Position numbers and translations under genes: made by a program
In this document: positions 1-12,959 of the stretch, in pieces
Numbering within the stretch: the first letter of the stretch is position 1
Layout: each line of letters opens with the position of its first letter
Origin: Equus caballus
Taxonomy: Eukaryota; Chordata; Mammalia; Perissodactyla; Equidae
Direction: 5' to 3'
Assembly: GCF_041296265.1 (NCBI RefSeq)
Contig: NC_091684.1
Span: 100,686,001-100,750,000, forward strand
DNA: 64,000 bases
The notes under the pieces: model-generated
The model's input: only the letters and a program-made list of their open reading frames with translations
Told to the model about the DNA's origin: nothing
Databases searched by the model: none

Positions 1-58
1 AAAAGAAGAAGAAGATTGGCAACAAGTGTTAGCTCAGATGCCAATTTTAAGAAAAATA
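1..58 (+). repeat. ERE SINE, 3' tail only
   Basis: The first bases resemble the end of the equine repetitive element: an A/G-rich run, then a stretch like the ERE tail (gaagattggcaacaagtgtt) and a second A-rich run. The body of the element lies before the window. Confidence 0.55.
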
Positions 59-1277
59 AGTCCATTTATCTGTTGTGTAGACTTGACAGCCCCTGGAAGA
101 CTATTTTTGAGGCTTGCTGTGTCAGTCAGCTTTCACTCTGCTTATTTCCTACTGTGTCTGGTAGTTTTTATAGGGTGAACTCAAATTTACCTGGTCTCCA
201 CCTGAGGAAGCCCTGAGGAGCCTGGGCTAAGGGTGGGGTCCCCCACTGCCTTTACATCCCCGTGATGCACAAGGTTGTGATGAGCCGGGACATTTGAAAA
301 ATAATTTTTCATCTTGGTGTAAATAGCAAAATTTGATAATAATAATCATAGCAAGATCATAATAATAATAGCCTCCATTCAAGCCCGAGGTCTATGGGAG
401 GACAGGCATGAATACACGTCCTCAAAGGAGGATGTTTTCCCCACCAGAGTCAAGGCTTTCTTATTGTCCCTTTGCTCATGGTGCACATTTCTCACTCGTC
501 CTGCCTTATCCTCGGCCCTCCTCCCCAAGCCACCTTCCCCTAAGACTGTAGCACGTGTAGGTTCCTGGTTTTATGTAAATCTCTCAGTTTCAAATCTGCA
601 CCTTTCTGGGAGGTCTGCCCATTTGCTGTGTGGGTTGAAATGTTCCTTGCCCTCTGAGCCTATGGGCCCTTCAAAGTTGTGTCAATGCCGTCAGTAAACA
701 CAGCTCTGAGAGGGGTCTTCTTTGCAATGGCCCCTCTTGGTGCCCGGCAGGCTCCTCTATAGCAGGAACCTGGGAGGGCTGCTGAACAGGGCATGGTGAC
801 TTGAGTACACAAGGCTGATGACCCTTGAGAAGCCAAAACGCCAATCGCCAGGCAGAGCCAAAGGGAAGTGGCCTGGCCCCGCTCCCCACCAGGATAAAGC
901 AGGCCTCTTGAGTTGTTTGGTGAGGCTAAATGTTCCACAGAGTGAGTGCGAGTTTGAAATCAAAGGTCACGTCAGGGACTTGAAAAGGGCCACTCGATCA
1001 GGCTCTGGAGATAAGAGCTGGACACTCCTGGGAACCCAGGTGTGGAGCAGCCGTGGGTTGGTCTGGTGTCCTCCCCTGCTTGTGGCCTCTCTTCTCTCCT
1101 CCCTCTCTCGTTGCATCCTTCCTGCATGCCCAGCCCTGCACTGCACCTCTGGAGATGAGGGGAATCCAACATGACTCCTGTCCTAGGAAAGCAAAAACAC
1201 GGGGAAAGTGGGCATGGTCGGCAGCTCTAGATGGCGAGAGGTGGAGAGGGCTGCTCCGAGGGCGTGACGCTGGAGGA
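59..1277. other. Non-coding DNA, nothing recognised
   Basis: No exon, RNA gene or clear repeat family was recognised. Short open frames occur on both strands but overlap each other and resemble nothing. A small run of taa/ata triplets lies near 335-370. Confidence 0.5.
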
Positions 1278-1600
1278 CTCATTCATTCTGTAAATGTTTA
1301 TTGACCATTGACTGTTTCCAAGCACTCTTCTAGGTGAAGCACGACAACCGGGAACAAGAGCCCTGTTCTGATGAAGTTCCTGTTCTACCGGAGTGGGGCG
1401 GTCAAAAAGTATGCAACCAAACAGATAAGAGAACTTTCCACAGAGATAAATTATAGGCAGAGAACTGAAACAGAGGATTGCAATTTCGTGATAGAGCAGC
1501 TACTTAAAATTAACCTGGGTTAGGGAAAGCCCTTCCTCCAGAGATAATACTTAAGCTAAAGTCTGAATGACAATTACACAAACAATTATGCAAGGACAGA
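1278..1600 (+). repeat. Old L2-like fragment
   Basis: The stretch attcattctgtaaatgttta followed by 'ccaagcactcttctagg' and, later, 'gaagttcctgttct' follows the L2 3' end consensus order. It is diverged, so the edges are approximate. Confidence 0.45.
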
Positions 1601-2710
1601 GGGAAGTTTTCTGGGCAGGAACAGCTCGTGCAAATGTTCACACTCAGCTTGGAATTTAAGTTATCTACAAATTCCTCTTCCCCTTATGCCTAGTCCTGTG
1701 TCATTCCCAAAGAAGACACTGGATAAATGTTCCGCATGAGAGATGAGTGACAAGGTGACTCAGTGTTGTAGGCCTTTAATCTCTTCTCCACCCACCCCTA
1801 CCCCCAAATAAACTAAACACTGAGGAGGGGTGAGCTAGTCAGAGCGACTGATACAGAGGGATGTGCCCCTGCGTGTGTGTGTGTGAGTGTGCATGACTGT
1901 GTGTTTGTTGGTAGAATGTCCACGTGTGTCTCTTACAGAAGTAAATATCTGGAGGGAACTATCCTGAGAATCCGTGATCCTAGAGGATCAGAGGTGGCCG
2001 AGCTGTAAAGACGCATGTGTGGGAGGGGGCAGGAGAAGGGAAGTTCAAGCAGAAAGCTGCCAGCGCTGTGTTGGAGACCTCGCCAGCAGCCCCGGAGAAC
2101 TGCCCAGAATAGAGCAGTTCTAAGGATGGTTGTTCATTAACCTGGGGTTGAAGGCCAGTCCAGCACTGTCCCTGGTCAGCAGGCTAATTGGGCCTGACTT
2201 TGCTGAGGCATCTGCCAGAGGCCTGGGCTGGAGGACCAGCTTACCTGCCACAGCCTCTGAGCCTGGGGAGGCCCTAGTAAGTCATTTCTGGAGGACAGAG
2301 GTGGGGGCCTGGGCCAAGAGTCTGGCCACTTGACTTGATCCTGGTGAGATCCAGGCAGGGGCCTTGGTAGTGTTCTCAGGCCCACTCCGGGCCTCTCTTC
2401 CTCTGACCTGGGGCATTTGTGTCTTTCCTGGATCCACTTGACCATCTGCAGACTGAAGGGTGGTCTTTTCAGCAAACGGAAGAACGGAAGTGAGGTGTGT
2501 ATGCTGGCAGCTTGCTTTAGCCCTGTCACAAAACAGAGACTTTACGCAAGATGATTGACAGGCTTTTGGGGAAACAGCTGTGGTTCTGCGGGTAGTTGGG
2601 GCCCAGAGTTTAAAACAGGAGATTTTTATGTGAAATGAGAGAATGGATCTTGTAAACCGGGTCCTGCTCTGAAATGGGTCTTGTGGGGCCTCACGTCACC
2701 TGCTATGGTT
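1601..2710. other. Upstream intergenic DNA with a GT-rich run
   Basis: No gene was recognised. A short imperfect GT microsatellite lies at about 1871-1912. The remainder is moderately GC-rich unique-looking sequence. Confidence 0.5.
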
Positions 2711-2725
2711 AGAATCTAGCTCTGG

Positions 2726-2935
2726 GGGGCTGGCCCCGTGACTGAGTGGTTAAGTTCGCACGCTCCGCTGCAGGCGGCCCAGTGTTTCATTGGTTCGAAT
2801 CCTGGGCGCGGACATGGCACTGCTCATCAAGCCATGCTGAGGCGGCATCCCACATGCCACAACTAGAAGGACCCACAACGAAGAACATACAACTATGTCC
2901 CGGGGGGCTTTGGGGAGACAAAGGAAAAAAAAAAA
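2726..2935 (+). repeat. ERE SINE with target-site duplication
   Basis: A full equine repetitive element begins with ggggctggcc, contains tRNA-like promoter box sequence (taagttcgca; ggttcgaatcc) and ends in an A-rich tail. The flanks at 2711-2725 and 2936-2950 are a 15-base direct repeat with one mismatch (agaatctagctctgg against agaatgtagctctgg). That marks a clean retroposition about 450 bases before the MBL1 start codon. The ERE family is tRNA-Ser derived and confined to perissodactyls, which gives the lineage of this DNA. Confidence 0.93.
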
Positions 2936-2950
2936 AGAATGTAGCTCTGG

Positions 2951-3395
2951 GACCCACAGGATGGGGAAGAGGGGGGAAACTGAGGCTCCCTTGGCCCTCA
3001 AGGAGGGGAGGTGAGAAAGAGGAGCCAAAGATCATCCAGGCATGAACCCTCTTTGCCTTTGTGCCAGGCCACCAGGAACAAAGCTGGTTTGTCGTTTCCA
3101 GACCCTGTGGGCTCTCATGCGCCCACTAAACCCATAGCACGGGGCACTGGGGGCCCAGGGAAAATGGCCCTGTTACGTTCCTCTCGCCCCTTCCTTTGTG
3201 CTAGCACTGATGTGACTCTAACACTTTTCCCTGGTCTGTCCCCTGGCAGCCTGGGGGTAACTCAGAGCCAAGGGCTGTGACAGTCCCCTCTGTGTGGCTG
3301 CTCTGCACAGGCCCGGCACGCTGGAGGCCGTAGCGAACACTGGCTAAACAAGATGAGATCACTCTCTTGACTTTCTCCACTCTAAGGTCAGGACC
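2951..3395 (+). promoter_or_regulatory. MBL1 5' flank and 5' untranslated region
   Basis: This is the sequence between the ERE and the MBL1 start codon. No convincing TATA box was seen. Rodent MBL1 is known to have upstream non-coding exon sequence, so the true transcription start could lie here or further upstream. The start codon context (tcaggaccATGt) has a purine at -3. Confidence 0.4.
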
Positions 3396-6074
3396 ATGTT
3401 CCCGTTTTCAGCACTTCCTGTCCTTCTTCTGTGGGTGGTGACAGCGTCCGGCTCAGGAAAAACAGCCTGTGAGGATGCCCAGAAGACCTGTTCCGTGATC
3501 ACCTGTGGCATCCCGGTCACCAACGGCACCCCGGGCAGAGACGGGCGAGATGGAGCCAAGGGAGAAAAGGGAGAGCCAGGTACGAGACGGGCCGCTCTGC
3601 CTTCTCAAGACCCCACCCAGGGGGAGACTCTTCCCTGGGAAGGTCCAGCACAGAGGCGTGAGGGGTCACCTTCGCTGCGGAGGACAACAACTCACTCAGA
3701 ACCGCTCCTGTGAAAGGTCGTTCTCCCCAGAAGAAAGATGCCTCTCGGCTCCTCCAGATCCCGCATGTCCACCCAGGGACTGGAAATGTGTGCTTGTCTG
3801 TGGAGAGGGGTGTCCTGCCTGCTCAGGGAGCCGGCCCTCGGCGCAGGCTGCCCCGGGGATGCAGGGACAGCTTCCCTCTTTGGCCATCACACATTCACTG
3901 ATGGTTTCCTGAGCTCAGTGTGAATTGAGTAGTGGGCTTTTGGAGAAAGAGAATGAGTGACAGCTACGGGGTCACCTTTCCTTTGTCTTCCAACAGGACA
4001 AGGGCCCAGAGGCCTGCAGGGCCCTCCAGGGAAGCTGGGACCTCCGGGAAATACAGGGGTTCCTGGGCCGCCAGGAGCAAAGGGCCAGAAAGGGGATCGT
4101 GGAGACAGTTCAGGTAAGGAGCTTAGCTGGCATCGTGGTGCTGGGAACCTGAGGGCCAGGTGACATGTGCACCTTCTCCTGCTGCCTCCCTGGCAGGGGC
4201 TCAGCTCTGCTGCCTGACCCGGCACCCGCCTTCCTCCTCCGCGTTCCCGGGACCAGAGGGTTCCCACTAGCGCCTGAGCACAGACTTCCAACCCCGCCGG
4301 GCGCCCCCAGCAGGCCCTGCAGGAGACGGGCCTGGCTCTCCAGCCGACGGGGTCCACAGGCTGCAGAGGAGGAAACGGGTCCTCTGAGTGTTGGGTTCAC
4401 GTCTATTGTCACCAGAGTGGCCTGAAAATGCTCTGCTTCACGGGATCCCTAGACGATGGGAAACATCACAGCAACTGGGTTCAGAGTAAAATAAAGTAAT
4501 TTCAGTAACAACGAAAGAAAAACGATCACCTCTTGTTAATATTTATCTACTAGCCCATCAAAATTATAAAAGCATGAAAAAGCTTGCCTAAAATAAGAAA
4601 CGAAAGAGAATGATTAAGAAAAATTTTCACAAAAGGAGAATAATGAGTTGGGCCTTTTATAATAAATAATTATAAAATTGCAATATTTAAGCAGTGTGTG
4701 AAAAAAAAATCCAGAGGTGTAATTTACAAGTTATTATTATTAGCATTAGTTCCAGAGTTATAGTTTACGAGAGTTACTTAAAGTGGATCTGGGAAGGTGG
4801 GAGTACAGTTTTTTTCCCTGTTGCTTCTTTTTGTTTTCTTATTTTTCTGTAATAAGCATACTTTTTAGTAAGATGTATATATATATATATTTCTGTTTTT
4901 TGCAAAATACTCTGCTCTCCAACTTTAGGTCTTCTCAATAAATACGTACCCTTCCCCCTATTGCTTTGCAGTTGCTGAGTCTAAGCTGGCGAACTTAGAG
5001 CAAGAACTAAGGACCCTGAAATCAGAACTGGACCACATCAAAAAGTGTAAGCTTTTTTCCTGCCCCTGGTGTGTTCTTGGCTCTCCTTTTTCTTCATAGT
5101 GCTGTAGGTTTGGGGGAGGGTAGAAGAGAACCAGCATTTTTGAACACATTATACACCAGGGCCTGAGCTAGGCAGGCATTTTCTCATTACATGGTTTCAT
5201 TCAGTCCTCCCACCAACCGTATTTGGGGGGATTATACCCATTTTATTTACAGGTGAGAAAAAATAGATCCAGGAGCGCAGGTGATTCATTCAACGTCACA
5301 CAGCTAGGAAGCAGCACAGGAGGGTTGCACGGAGTCTGCCAGCTCCAGAATCTCTGCGCCTTTCTCAGCAGCCAATGTTCTCAGATGGCTGTCCACGCCT
5401 CTCCCTCATCCAGGAGCCCAAGCCGGGCAGTGGGGCCCAAGCGCGTTTCCCTATGTCCACCTGCACTGGGACAGTTTTTAACAGACATTTGTCTCAAGGC
5501 TGGGATTCCAGGAGAGTCCAGGCTTTCGGCCAGGCACTTGCTCTGCAGTGGAGGAGCACTTCCTCGCTGGGATCTGATCCGAGGAGGTGGAGCATGGGCC
5601 CTTTTCCAGAGTCCTGAGCTCCCAGAGAAGGGCTTCTTCACCTGCTGTCCTGGGCTGGGCTCCAAGCCACGCCAACCTCACCCACCCTTTGTGATTTCAG
5701 TGCAATTCTTCTCCTTGGGCAAAAAGTCTGGGACGAAGCTCTATGTGACCAACGGTGAAAAGATGCCTTTTTCCAAAGTGAAGGCTCTGTGTGCCGAGCT
5801 CCGGGCCTTCGTGGCCACCCCTAAGAATGCCGAGGAGAACAAAGCCATCCAGAATGTGGCCAATGGCGTTGCCTTCCTGGGCATCACAGACGAGAGTACT
5901 GAAGGGAAGTTTGAGTATGTGACAGGAGGGAGGCTGGCCTACAGCAACTGGAAGAGCAACGAGCCCAACAACCACAGCTGGGGGGAGGACTGTGTGGTCC
6001 TCCTGCAGGATGGCTTGTGGAATGACATCGCCTGCTCTTCCTCCTTCACAGCGGTCTGTGAATTCCCAGCCTGA
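3396..6074 (+). CDS. MBL1: Mannose-binding lectin A (MBL1), four coding exons
   Basis: This is a secreted collectin that binds mannose, fucose and GlcNAc on microbes and works with MASP proteases to start the lectin complement pathway. The exons are 3396-3579, 3997-4113, 4972-5046 and 5701-6074, all joined in phase 1 with GT/AG borders, giving 249 codons and TGA. Exon 1 holds a signal peptide (about residues 1-20), a Cys-containing segment (C25, C32, C37) and the first Gly-X-Y triplets. Exon 2 (117 bases) continues the collagen and keeps the GQG interruption typical of MBL. Exon 3 is the coiled-coil neck (residues 101-125). Exon 4 is the C-type lectin domain, with EPN at 213-215, WND at 232-234 and the terminal CEFPA. 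The neck reading and the SVITC segment match MBL-A better than MBL-C (MBL2). Human MBL1 is a pseudogene, but here every exon is open. An NGT sequon at N43 sits just before the collagen. Confidence 0.95.
4870..4892. repeat. TA microsatellite in MBL1 intron 2
   Basis: A short (TA)n run (atgtatatatatatatat) lies within a 400-base AT-rich part of intron 2. Confidence 0.8.
5151..5360 (-). repeat. MIR SINE in MBL1 intron 3
   Basis: The order 'attatacccattttat', 'acaggtgagaaaa', 'gtcacacagctaggaagc' and 'ccagctccagaatctc' is that of a MIR element read on the opposite strand. It lies between the neck exon and the lectin exon of MBL1. Confidence 0.75.
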
Positions 6075-9000
6075 AGAGGCGGGTTCCTCAGCCCCCTCCC
6101 CGGGGCCCTGCAGCGCTCTCTGCTGCTCTGAAAGAGAATCCAATGCCAGTATTCCCACACCTGGTGTTGGCTCGTTCCTTCACGGGGATGGGAGGAAAAC
6201 GAAGGGAATGTGTTTGCTTGTGGGGTGAGAAGTGGAGAGAGGCTGACAGTGGGGCGTGAGGGTTTCTGGTCCAGTCGTGGCAAAGGACGCCGTCTGTCCT
6301 GCCTAAGAGCACAGCGTTGGGTCAGAGTCAGCCATGGAAAGGGCGCAGTTACACCCTCTGCTCTTACCTCGAGGACACTGCTGCCCCCTGGAGGACCAGT
6401 GCAGGGCCACATCCGCGTCAGCGTGGGCAGTAGATCTCAGCCTCTGATTGATCCAATTCCTTTTTCTCCAAGAGTTGCCACTACTTGATGCCAAACTCTC
6501 CTGCCTTAAGTTCTTTCCCATGGCCAGAACCATGTCACAGCCCAGGGCTAGTCACTAGGGTGATCTTGAGGACAAAAGGCATCCTTTTACTCCTGAATAC
6601 TTTCAGGAGACTAGTTTGATATGGTGGCACATACTGGCCTCATGGGAGGGAGCAATCGGCAGGCAGGCCGGGTCCCTCTCCGCAGGGCATCATCAGCCTC
6701 AGTGCCCCCGTGTTCAGCATCCCCTTCCTTCTGTGACATCCTCGTCCAATTATAGGTCAATGGCTCATTATTAATAGAGACAAGAGGCAAAACTCCCCAA
6801 AGGTGAGTTTCATACCCTGTGGGTCAAATTACGCGGTGTCATCTAGTCAGCAAATAAATCCTCCCCTGAATCGGATTCTGATGAACCGGATTATGATGCT
6901 CCGTTGGCCACAATCCTGCTCTGGCCGTGGAGGTTTTTCAGCAATAACAAGGCAGGGGGGGCCGAGACTATATAGAATCCCCTCAGCAAACTGGGGGAGG
7001 AGAGTGAATTCCAGCTCCAATAATGCCATTCACAGAATGAGATTGGGAAATATTTCGTGAGTGGGCCAAGGGCCACTTTAACTTAAATATTTCTTTGTTA
7101 AAATTAGCCTTCCATTTTATTTTCCTTTGTATTTGAACTACCAGAGACAGCACCTCACACCCAGTAAGTGCTTGCTGAGTATTTGTTGACAGGGTCCACT
7201 GAAGAATTACGGATGGATGAGCGGGTTGGACACCGAGAGTGCACACAGGGCAGAGCTCTCCCAGGGGGGCTCCCTCTGCAGGGCTGCCAGGCAGGGACAG
7301 AGTTGGGCCGGGACATGCTGAGGCTCTGGGCTATCGGGGTGAGGGTGACAGGACCTGTGCCCCTGGCCTCTAGCACACCTAGACTGTCACATCACTGAAT
7401 TCCCAATCCCGCATGGCTTTTCTTTAGGCACCGCCCTTGGGGACAACGAGAAGAGTATTTTTGTGATATGGAGCAGAACAATTCACTATTTTCAACTCAA
7501 ACCCAGACTGCCTACCAAAGGAAGGCGAAGCTTCTTAAAACTCAGAGGCTCATAGGAAACCACAGGCCATGTGGCAAATAGAAAAAGGAAAGACTGGAAA
7601 CTTTTTAGAAGGAAAGAAGGTACACATAGGATGACCCAGAACAAGAGAACGACCATATCAAGCACAAAAGTTACATCTAAATTTTCTCATAGCCAGGACG
7701 AAAATGAGAAATCAGAGACGTTAACTATCATATAATTTTTTCTATTTTATGTAACGGGTAGGGATCGTGGTCCGCCCTGAGATGAGCGTCTCCTTTGTTT
7801 ATACTGTGCGTGAAGGACAGTCTCTTTAGCTGTACAACTGTAGAAGACGCAGTTGTGTCCTTCACATGGATTGCTTCCCAGTAGCTAATGATGGCCCCCC
7901 ATTCAGGGAAATGCGATAGGAATCTCCAGGACGAGCTCACATTCTCCCATCCCCGTCAGGCTTCTTCTTCCCCTGACCCAGCACCGATGGTCTTTTCGGG
8001 CTCCTTTCTCTCAGTGTATTCCCTTGCCCCCGTTCTTGCCCAGATCTAGAAATGGAGACAACCACCTCACTGTGTTCACTTCTCAGTTCTTATCAGCAGG
8101 CAGCGGGGCCCCTTGCGAGCCAGCTCAAGAGAAGGAGGAGCTGATCTAAGAAACAGGGTTCTCACGAGAGTCCGAAGGTAGAAACTGCGGTCCATCGGGC
8201 TTCCCAGGACCTGGAACACGAGGGGAATGATGGACTCAAGGAGACTCTGCAGGCGGTCTCTCCCGCTCCCTGGATGACCGAGGGCATCTCTTGCACAGGG
8301 GCCCTACTGAAGCCAGGTGCCGCAAGAGCAGACCTCAGGGGCCTCGGGCAGCACCTTCTCCTGGGACCTCGGGAGTGGGGATGACGGAGCAACCTCCTGA
8401 GCCCTGCAGTTGGTTCTGGTGGAGCAGGAGGCCCCACCGTATCCTTCCCCAGGCTGGCTTTTGGACTGGAGACGGGGCAGACACACACGACCTGCAGCGC
8501 CTTCCTTTGATGCCTTTTGCACAGAGTAAGAACCGGAAGGTCGTGCCTCAGAGCATTCCTGGGAGGGGAGTGGGGCTCAGGCCTCTGTGGAGCCTGGGCC
8601 TGACCCTGGGGTCATGCTGGGGACGCACAGGGCCTGGGTCTCCGTGAGCGGAGCTATGGCTGAGGGAGGGACAACAGCCTCTCCGGTGGGCAGTTTAGGA
8701 TATGGGAGCAGGAGGCTGCCCTTTGAGGACAGTTCCCTGACCTGCACACCGAGCGGCATGGTGGAACCTGGGCCTCAGTCTGCCCACCTGTAAACTGGTC
8801 TGCGAAGGCTTTCCCTTCAAAACCTGGATGAATGGACAGCCACTCGCTGGCCCAGACCTCAAGGCCTATTCCAGGAGCAAAGCTGTGGGGTCTGAGAACT
8901 GTTTCCAGTTTTTGTCACCTGTCAATTTTGTCCAAAGTAACCGTGGACTGAGCACCTACACCTATTTCTCACGTCCACAGAAAGGCCGTCCGAGCAGGTG

Positions 9001-10852
9001 AGAATGGCCAATACGCCTTGCTCTGGGCACGGCAGCTCTGACTTCAGATGACATCTGTGAGTCAACAGTCTCCTGTGGAAGTGTAGACACGGCCAGCCCA
9101 ACTGTGATTTGCTTCCCGGGCCAGCATGAAAGCAACTGCCCACTCCCATGGCATTCAAGGCCCGGCTCTGGCCGCGTGCGGATCCTGCGTCTGCAGGGCC
9201 TTGTTCCTGCAGGACCATCTCTCTCTGGAGTCCGCCAGCTCTGCTGTGCTCACTTTTAGCCATGCCCAAACCAGAGGGCGGGGCCTTGGGGTGCCCCTGA
9301 AGGCCTAGCATTCACCTACCTCGAATCCCCCTCCTTCCCAGGACCAGCTGCCTCGCTTCTCTGTGGCTGTCCAGGATCGACCAGCTCCGGGGGCACAGTC
9401 AGACCCCGGCCTCGCCCCTTGGTGTGGGCGTCAGGGCCGACAGCCTCTGCCCTGGTTGTTTGTTCGTTATTGTGTAACTGATCTGTGCTTCCGAACCTGC
9501 CAGAAATCGGGGATTTTTTTTTCTCATTAACCAGGAAGAGATCAAATGTCGTCCTGGGGCCTGGGCACGAGGCGTCGGGACGTGGCCTTTGTAAGGTGGT
9601 GTTGTCTCAGTGTCCCGAGTGGCTGATGGAGCGCTGGGAGGAGAGGAGGGCCTCTGGCAGGTTCTGTCTGGGAAGAGGGCTCCCCACTCTGGTGGGAACG
9701 TGTGTGGGGAGGAGACAGTGTCTCCAGCTAGGGGCCAGTGGTTTGTCCAGGAAAACACAGGTGTTTTGCTCAAACACCTTTCTGGGTACACTTCTTTCAA
9801 AAGAAGTGGGATGCAAGTAGCCATTAACTGGCTAAGCAAATGCCTTGGACTCGGCTAGCCGCCGCCAGCCCCGGGTCCAACCTGCCCTGTCCTGGCAAGC
9901 AGAGTGCCTGTACCATCTCATCTCATGCAGCTCTTCAGAGCAGTGACAGCAGAATTGCCTGGAAAGCTTGGCCAGATCCTAGGATCTTGGCTCCCCTCTG
10001 GACTCAGTGAGTCAAAAATCTCAGAAATCTGTCGTCTTCACGAGGCCCCTCGGTGAGCCAGATGTTTGCCCCATTTTGGAAACCATCGCCTAAGAAATCC
10101 AGTCACCACAGCTGCTTCCTGCCTCATCTCACCTTTGCAGGGAGCCCTGGAGCCAGGGAGCGGGGGCTTCATCATTCCTTGTAGGTCAGACCCCAAGCTC
10201 CTTCAACGATTGGCGCCCCGCTAGTGAAAAGCAGCTGCCGACCTACATCCTTCCCTACCCGTTTCCAGGGTCTCTCTGCCTCCCCTGACTTCCAGGGTGG
10301 GTCTGCACCTGGGATACCTCTGGGGAGTGTCTGGGACTGGGGGGCCCTGGGCAGGTGAGACTCTGAGTGGGGCGTTGTGTGTACACTGATTTGGGGGTAT
10401 TTGTCTGTGTGTCTGTGCACGCGTGAGTGTGTGCGTGCCCGTAAGGAAACCTGCAGACCCAGGGCTTACCGTCCTCTGCATCCTGCTGCCAGGGGCTCAG
10501 CCCTGCTCTCCCCTCAGCCCGAGGCCAGGCCGCTATCTGCATGCCCTTCAATGGGGAGCATTGGCTCTGGGGGGTCCCAGAGTTTCTGGGCCAGCTGTGT
10601 GGGTGCTTGGTCCACAAGAGGCCCTGAGCTGTGCCCAGGGACAACTAGGGCTCCACAGAGATTGTCTGGGTGCTAATATGATCCTGCCTGCCAGGCCTTG
10701 GATCAAATGCCCTCATTACCCGCCCAGTCCTTATCTGACACTGGATCTAAGGTTGCCCAGCCCCAGACACCATTACAATGCTCTGTTTCATTGTCTCACT
10801 AGCAATTACAGTCATCTAAAACCATCTTGGCCATTTATGTGTTTAAGTTACA
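6075..10852. other. MBL1 3' UTR and MBL1-SFTPD intergenic DNA, first part
   Basis: No further exon is visible. Open frames here have no collagen triplets, C-type lectin motif or other recognised domain and overlap on both strands. The part to about 6.86 kb may be MBL1 3' UTR. I looked for SFTPA exons on both strands and found none. Confidence 0.6.
6853..6858 (+). terminator. Possible MBL1 polyadenylation signal
   Basis: This is an AATAAA hexamer 779 bases after the MBL1 stop codon. A 3' UTR of about 0.8 kb is plausible. The site is inferred from the hexamer alone, and no strong GU-rich element follows at once. Confidence 0.35.
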
Positions 10853-11130
10853 TCAGTGTAGCAGCGTCATCGAGAGGACCCTGGAGCCAGACTGCCTGGA
10901 TTCAAGCCCTGGATCCACCACTTTGCAGCTGTGTGACCTCAGGCAAGTCACATGCCCTCTCTGTGCTTTAGTTCCCTTGATGGCAAAATTGGGATAATAG
11001 TAGAATGCCATGCAAGTGTTCGTTCTCCTTGTTGTTGTGATTATTTCAAGACTGTGCTTCATTCACCTGTGCAGCCCCAGGGCCTAGAAAAGGCCTAGGA
11101 GCCACAAACACTTGATAACTTGGATGAATA
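10853..11130 (+). repeat. MIR SINE
   Basis: MIR consensus order is seen on the plus strand: 'ccagactgcctggattcaag', 'cagctgtgtgacctcaggca', 'gataatagtagaatg' and a tail with 'ggatgaataaacgaatgaa'. This copy is relatively complete. Confidence 0.85.
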
Positions 11131-12959
11131 AACGAATGAACAAATGAATGACTGAATCTCAGTTCTCCCCAAGATGGGTGACCCAACTCCCTTCTCTGGG
11201 GCCTGGCTCAGCTGCAGGCTGGACCCAGGAGAGAAGCAGCCAGACTCATTTTGGAAAGTGGCTCTGGGCGCAGCCTGCTTTCAGGGGGAACTGCATGTAG
11301 TGGCCCGGTAAGCTGTGCCTCCTGCTGCCCTCTGCTGGTGGTCTGGAGACAGGGCTGGGCAGCAACCAGAGGTCACAGGGCAGCCAGGTGAGGCCTGTCT
11401 GCATCTGCACACGCTCTTGCTTTACTCCGCTCCCCTTTTCACTCGTTTCACCCCCACTTGGAACGCTGTTCCCCAAACCCCCTACCCTGCAGGGCCAGGG
11501 CCAGACGCACGCTCCCGCGGGGTGACCACGGGTCTCCAGCACGCCGGGCCTGGCAGCCCTCACTGTCCTGCAGGCCCTGGGTCCTGGCGGAATTCTCTGC
11601 TCCTTGTCTGTATGTCCGTCTCCTTTCCAAACTTGGACTGTGACTCTTCGGGGCAGGACCCGCGTGCCACCCCCCACCCTCCTTCCTGCGTGCCCTGTGG
11701 ACAGCCCTGCTGCTCTGGCCCGGCTCTGTGGAGCCTGTAACTGTGGTCTCCCATCCATGGACTTTCTGGGTACCTTTCTGAAGTCCGATAAGAATCCAGC
11801 CCAAGGCTTTGTCCCCCGTCAGCATCAGCAGGGAGAGAAGCTGGGCTTGTCTCAGAATCAGTTCTTCTGGAGAACACCGCTAAGTGTTTACTCAGGATTT
11901 TTGTGGTGACCCCACATTGTCTCAAAAGCAGGGGCATTTGAGGCTGGGGACCTGTAACTCAGGAAACTTTAGGGGCTAGCCAAGGACCTGTGAGGGCACC
12001 GGTACAGGGGACGTGGGGATCTCCCCGGGGTCTCAGGTGGAGATGACTTTGTGGTGCCACCAGCTGTCAGTCTCTGTTGCAGTCCTGTCCTCGGGCTTCT
12101 GGAAGCCCAGCTGACAGACGACCCGGGATTCTTGCCGAGGTCCTGGAGGTGACTTCATGGGCTCGGGGCGTGCCCCTGGTTGGGTCCTGCAGAGCGCTGC
12201 CCCTCAAGCTGACCTGGCAAACACCAGCACGCGGCTGCCTCTCTTCTCCCCGACGTCATGGCTGACAGGGCTCATCAGCTGCCCCTCCTCAGCCTGGACG
12301 AGACCCTGGAAGTCAGCTGCGCCCCACAGTTATCACCCAGGGCTCCGGGATGGCTGTGGGAAGGAAGGCACTGTCTGCCCGCCCAGTGCTCCTGACCTGT
12401 CCCGCTTCCTGCTCACGGAGGAACCATGGCCTCAGCCACCACACAGGCGCGATCAGGTACCATGTGCAGAGTCGCACGTGTGACCGTGTCCCCACTGGGG
12501 ACATCCTCCGGAGAGCTCACCTTGCCCCCCCATGCAGACTCCTCCCTGTGCCCGTTTGGGGGCAGTTTCTGGGTGACCACGTTCCTTACATGGAGGGTCT
12601 GAGTCCTGAGCTCTCCAGGGCAGGAATCAGGTGGCCCACTCTTCTGGATTCCCTGTGCGAAGGGGTCTGGGGGCCTGGAGGTGGAAGCACCCGCGGAGTC
12701 TGAGACGGAGGGTGGAGGATGGTTGGAGAGGGTGAACACCACTCACTGTGACACAGTGATTCTTGACCAGCCACCAGGGTGATGGCCGATCCACAGAGAA
12801 AGAGCTGGGTCCCCTCCCCTCCCTGGCCAGGGAGCCAGGAACTGCATGGAGCCACAAGGCCAGAGGTGTAGACCCGGACCCGGGCCACGGAGTAACGGCC
12901 ACGGAGGGCCGAGGGGGCACAAGTTCGGTCTTTCCTCCCCTCACTAAATCCTGACCACG
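11131..12959. other. Intergenic DNA between MBL1 and SFTPD, GC-rich
   Basis: GC-rich sequence with many overlapping chance open frames on both strands. None resembles a known protein, and no splice-framed exon series was seen. Confidence 0.5.
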
